DNA from: Lysinibacillus louembei | GTDB taxonomy: Bacteria > Bacillota > Bacilli > Bacillales_A > Planococcaceae | Length of the DNA: 64,000 nt | NCBI RefSeq assembly: GCF_033880585.1 | Contig: NZ_CP137624.1 | Coordinates: 2,453,501-2,517,500, forward strand | Direction: 5' to 3' | In this document: piece by piece, positions 61,032-64,000 of the stretch | Layout of the letters: the number at the start of each line of letters is the position of its first letter | How positions within the stretch are numbered: position 1 is the first letter of the stretch | Position numbers and translations under genes: made by a program | Notes under the pieces: generated by a model | The model's input: only the letters and a program-made list of their open reading frames with translations | Database searches by the model: none | What the model was told of the DNA's origin: nothing

Positions 61032-61445
61032 ATGTTAGAATCTGCATTTTGGCAACATCCTTTAGTAGAGACAGCAGGTTATTTTAGCGTTGTTGTCCTT
61101 TGTTTAGTAGTGTCGATGGTATTATTTGAAGTCGTAACGAAGTATAAAAACTGGGATGAGATTAGAAAAGGCAATGTAGCGGTAGCATTAGCGACAGGTG
61201 GGAAAATTTTAGGTGTTTGTAATGTTTTCCGCTATTCGATTGAGCGTCATACATCATTAATTGAAATGTTAGGCTGGGGACTATATGGTTTTTCATTGCT
61301 TATTTTTGCCTATTTCTTATTCGAATTTTTAACACCGCTTATTAAAGTGGATGAAGAAATCGCCAAGGATAACCGGTCAGTAGGCTTCATTTCTTGTACT
61401 ATTTCGGTCGGTTTATCATTTGTTATCGGCGCAAGTATTTCGTAG
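61032..61445 (+). CDS. DUF350 membrane protein
   Basis: A 137-residue protein with four helices: YFSVVVLCLVVSMVLFE, NVAVALATGGKILGVCNVF (conserved GN/AxA..GG), a third hydrophobic run and SVGLSFVIGASIS. DUF350 members follow mutS2 in many Bacilli. GAGGGGGATAG precedes the ATG. Function unknown. Confidence 0.88.
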   Translation: MLESAFWQHPLVETAGYFSVVVLCLVVSMVLFEVVTKYKNWDEIRKGNVAVALATGGKILGVCNVFRYSIERHTSLIEMLGWGLYGFSLLIFAYFLFEFLTPLIKVDEEIAKDNRSVGFISCTISVGLSFVIGASIS

Positions 61446-61458
61446 GAGTGTTAGATAG

Positions 61459-61539
61459 ATGGAAAAGCTAGCGAAAGTGCTATTGATTGTGTGTGTTGCA
61501 TTTATTGCAGTAGGCATTTATTATATGTTGACGAGATAG
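61459..61539 (+). CDS. 26-residue single-helix membrane peptide
   Basis: MEKLAKVLLIVCVAFIAVG and a short YYMLTR end: one membrane helix with charged ends. AGGAGTG lies eight bases before the ATG, just after the DUF350 stop, and a strong terminator begins at the stop codon. Placement makes a real small gene likely; role unknown. Confidence 0.6.
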   Translation: MEKLAKVLLIVCVAFIAVGIYYMLTR

Positions 61540-61584
61540 AAGCTTTTAGGAATATGGTTATTTAGCTGTATTCCTAAAAGCTTT
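61540..61584 (+). terminator. Terminator of the mutS2-DUF350 unit
   Basis: A perfect 15-bp stem AAGCTTTTAGGAATA (61540-61554) with TATTCCTAAAAGCTT (61569-61583). Confidence 0.9.
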
Positions 61585-61611
61585 ATCTATTTGTGAAATG
61601 AGGAGGAGCAA

Positions 61612-62472
61612 ATGGAAGGAACGACAGCAAAAATCAACGGTGTATCATTATGGCATCACGTACAAGGGCAAGGAATACCCATTGTATTTTTACATGGAGG
61701 ACCAGGTGCGTATGATTATTTAGAGCCTGTAACAGCGCTATTAGATGAAAATTGCTTTCAAATGATTCGATACGAGCAGCGAGGAAGCTGGCGTTCAGAG
61801 AAAACAGGACCCTATACGATTGAAACATTCATAGAAGATTTAGAGCAGCTACGAATGCACTTGAATAGACAAAATTGGATTGTATGCGGTCATTCTTGGG
61901 GGGCGTCCTTAGCATTAGCCTACGCGACAAAATATCCGACAAAGCTGAAAGCGTTACTTTATATAGCGGGAACAGGTATCGACCCTGCATGGCATATTGA
62001 TTATCGTAAAAATAGATTAAATAGAATGACTTCAACTGACAGAGCAGAGTATCTTCATTTGCGTTCAGCTATTGAAAAAATGCAGGATGAGGAACGGGAG
62101 CATACAAAAAATCGACTACGAGCACTTAGTTTAAAAGCAGATTTGTTTAATCATAATAACTTTAGCAAGCTTCCACGTATGGATGAGCCGTTTGTCAACA
62201 GCGAAGTAAATCAAGAGGTGGGGGCACAATGTGAGACGTATTTTAGTAGCGAGCAATTTAAGCAAGCAATTCCGTTTAACAGCTTTCCTGCCCTCTTTAT
62301 TCACGGAGCAGCAGATCCTCGCCCGTATCGTTATGTGGAAGAGCTTGCCGCCAACTTTCAAAAGGGTGAATTTGCATTAATTCCAAATGCAGGACATTAC
62401 CCTTGGCTTGATAACGCAACTATTTTAGGAAAGCATATAAAGGCATTTTTATCCCGTATTGATAAGCAATAA
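61612..62472 (+). CDS. Alpha/beta hydrolase (prolyl-aminopeptidase-like)
   Basis: A 286-residue alpha/beta hydrolase. The oxyanion HGGPG motif (about 29-33), nucleophile elbow GHSWGAS (about 93-99, Ser95), a later HGAADPR acid strand and NAGHYPW (catalytic His) give the complete triad. HGGPG plus GHSWG is typical of proline iminopeptidases; the cap region varies, so the substrate is not certain. GAGGAGGAG precedes the ATG. Confidence 0.9.
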   Translation: MEGTTAKINGVSLWHHVQGQGIPIVFLHGGPGAYDYLEPVTALLDENCFQMIRYEQRGSWRSEKTGPYTIETFIEDLEQLRMHLNRQNWIVCGHSWGASLALAYATKYPTKLKALLYIAGTGIDPAWHIDYRKNRLNRMTSTDRAEYLHLRSAIEKMQDEEREHTKNRLRALSLKADLFNHNNFSKLPRMDEPFVNSEVNQEVGAQCETYFSSEQFKQAIPFNSFPALFIHGAADPRPYRYVEELAANFQKGEFALIPNAGHYPWLDNATILGKHIKAFLSRIDKQ

Positions 62473-62608
62473 TATTTTCTGTAATAGGTGTAAATATGAA
62501 AAATAAATTCCCTTTTTAAGTACTAAAACTAGCTACGTTCTCCATAAACTGTGACAAGTAATAAATTGCATAATCGAGCGAATTTTCTAATTAATAGCAA
62601 AAAATCAT

Positions 62609-62637
62609 TTGTAAACGCATTCATTTTTCACTATAAT
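62609..62637 (+). promoter_or_regulatory. lcfA promoter with overlapping cre site
   Basis: TTGTAA (62609-62614), 17-bp spacer, TATAAT (62632-62637). TTGTAAACGCATTCA (62609-62623) fits the CcpA cre consensus WTGNAANCGNWWNCA at every defined position, covering the -35. Catabolite repression of fatty-acid degradation genes is known in B. subtilis. No clear FadR box was found. Confidence 0.65.
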
Positions 62638-62685
62638 AATTAATAATAGCATATGAAAAATATACTAGGTGAAGGGGAGAATGTT

Positions 62686-64000
62686 ATGACAGAGAAGGTG
62701 TGGTTAAAGAAGTATCCCGAGGAGATTCCGCATGAAATCGACTTACCTGCAATGCCTGTACAGCAATTTTTAACGGAGGCTTACAATGCATATCCCGATA
62801 AAGTTGCCGTGCATTTTATGGGGAAGGAGCTAACGTATAAAGAGCTGTACGAATCCTCTTTAAAGTTTGCAAACTATTTGCGTTCCTTAGGGATAGAGAA
62901 GGGTGACCGTGTGGCGGTTATGCTACCGAACTGTCCACAAGCTGTTATCGCTTACTATGGTACGATGTATGCAGGGGGCATTGTTGTCCAAACAAATCCG
63001 CTTTATACAGAGCGGGAGCTGCAATATCAAATGGCTGACTCAGGCGCAAAAGTGCTATTAGTAATGGATATTTTATATCCAAGAGCGATGAAGATTATAA
63101 AGGAAACCGCTTTGGAGAATGTCATTGTCACAGGGATCAAAGATTATTTACCATTCCCGAAAAATTTAGTGTACCCATTCATTCAAAAGAAGCAATATGG
63201 CTTTAGCGTTAAGGTTGAGCATAGTGGGACAAATCATTTATTTACGCATATTATGCAATCAAGCTCGCCAAATCCAATACCTCTCGACTTTGATTTTGAG
63301 CAAGATTTAGCATTATTGCAATACACTGGTGGGACAACAGGATCACCAAAAGGGGTTATGCTAACGCATAAAAATTTAGTTGCCAATACGAAAATGTGCG
63401 ATGCATGGATGTATAAAAGCGAGGAAGGCAATGAAACAGTTTTAGGCATACTGCCGTTCTTCCATGTGTATGGTATGACAACCGTTTTAATTTTAGCAGT
63501 TATGCTAAAAGGTAAAATGGTGTTACTGCCGAAGTTTGATGCAGAGCAAGCATTAAAAACGATTGATAAGCAGAAGCCAACATTATTCCCTGGTGCACCA
63601 ACGATGTATATCGGTTTATTAAATCATCCAGGTATCGGCAACTATGACCTTTCCTCAATTAAAGCATGTTTAAGTGGCTCAGCTCCATTGCCAGTCGATG
63701 TGCAAGAGAAGTTTGAAAAGATTACTGGTGGAAAGCTTGTCGAAGGCTATGGGCTAACAGAAACATCACCTGTAACACATGCTAACTTTATCTGGCATGA
63801 TCGCATGGTCGGTTCGATTGGTGTACCTTGGCCAAATACAGATGCTATCATTTTACGAAGTGGTGACTATGAGCCTTTACCACCAGGAGAAATTGGTGAA
63901 ATTGCTGTAAAAGGTCCACAAGTCATGAAAGGCTATTGGAATCGACCAGAAGAAACGGCAATGTCATTTTATGATGGTTGGTTTTTAACTGGAGATTTAG
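62686..64000 (+). CDS. lcfA: Long-chain acyl-CoA synthetase, N-terminal part (3' end outside window)
   Basis: ATP-dependent fatty acid:CoA ligase feeding beta-oxidation. The frame is open to the window end (438 codons). It starts TEKVWLKKYPEEIPHEIDLP as in Bacillus LcfA. The AMP-binding P-loop YTGGTTGSPKG is at about 210-220, followed by LPFFHVYGMTTVL and the acyl-adenylate motif GYGLTETSP. GAAGGGGAGA precedes the ATG at 62686. Follows mutS2 region as in B. subtilis, where fadR and etfBA come next. Confidence 0.96.
   Translation, partial: MTEKVWLKKYPEEIPHEIDLPAMPVQQFLTEAYNAYPDKVAVHFMGKELTYKELYESSLKFANYLRSLGIEKGDRVAVMLPNCPQAVIAYYGTMYAGGIVVQTNPLYTERELQYQMADSGAKVLLVMDILYPRAMKIIKETALENVIVTGIKDYLPFPKNLVYPFIQKKQYGFSVKVEHSGTNHLFTHIMQSSSPNPIPLDFDFEQDLALLQYTGGTTGSPKGVMLTHKNLVANTKMCDAWMYKSEEGNETVLGILPFFHVYGMTTVLILAVMLKGKMVLLPKFDAEQALKTIDKQKPTLFPGAPTMYIGLLNHPGIGNYDLSSIKACLSGSAPLPVDVQEKFEKITGGKLVEGYGLTETSPVTHANFIWHDRMVGSIGVPWPNTDAIILRSGDYEPLPPGEIGEIAVKGPQVMKGYWNRPEETAMSFYDGWFLTGDL

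Overview
The window comes from a low-GC, spore-forming member of the Bacillales, most likely a Lysinibacillus or close Planococcaceae/Caryophanaceae relative. The order polA-mutM-coaE-gapB-speD-nrdR-dnaB-dnaI-thrS-infC-rpmI-rplT-ysdA-ysdB-ysdC, then sspI-ysgA-pheS-pheT, then rnhC-zapA-cvpA-polX-mutS2-lcfA, matches one continuous Bacillus chromosome segment. A spore protein (SspI), a T-box leader before each of two tRNA synthetase genes, an AUU-started infC and YqhG/YqhH all fit this. No tRNA, rRNA, CRISPR array or intact insertion sequence was seen.

Layout. 1-9.1 kb: the polA 3' end, mutM, an ACR3/BASS-like transporter and coaE; a convergent ECF sigma/membrane anti-sigma pair; gluconeogenic gapB with two CcpN-like boxes; speD behind a structured leader that can pair with its own Shine-Dalgarno; a second ECF sigma/anti-sigma pair and a VanZ-like gene. 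9.2-15.6 kb: nrdR, a dnaB enlarged to 898 codons by tandem C-terminal domains, dnaI, and T-box-thrS. 15.6-27.2 kb: an AT-rich accessory block inserted between thrS and infC. It holds small membrane proteins, GNAT, DUF1643-like, HELGH metallopeptidase, DUF2332, LysR, a second PlsY, a 41-residue secreted-type peptide, a PD-(D/E)XK nuclease-like protein and a membrane-anchored XRE regulator, together with gene-tail duplications and decayed fragments.

27.3-40.6 kb: the infC-rpmI-rplT operon with its attenuator leader, ysdA, ysdB, the 5-oxoprolinase genes pxpBC/pxpA, ysdC, a DUF3784 gene, argF, a hairpin-rich intergenic region, sspI, ysgA, 21-bp tandem repeats, and T-box-pheST. 40.6-51.4 kb: mostly accessory metabolism and regulation: two VOC proteins, an AraC gene broken by an amber codon, isochorismatase, a CofE-like ligase with a divergent LysR gene, the YqhH/YqhG pair, and a TetR/MFS efflux pair. 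51.4-64 kb: PepF-type oligopeptidase, rnhC, an inserted DUF4062 plus 50-residue gene pair, then zapA-cvpA-polX-mutS2, DUF350, an alpha/beta hydrolase and the start of lcfA under a cre site.

The main candidates for something new are: DnaB with five DDBH2-like repeats in an alternating pattern; the pseudoknot-capable speD leader; the two-gene DUF4062 module; the HELGH peptidase gene; the hairpin cluster after argF; the 21-bp phased repeats before pheS; and repeated duplication of gene 3' ends (thrS, GNAT, rplT) around the accessory block. All functions are read from sequence recall, without searches.
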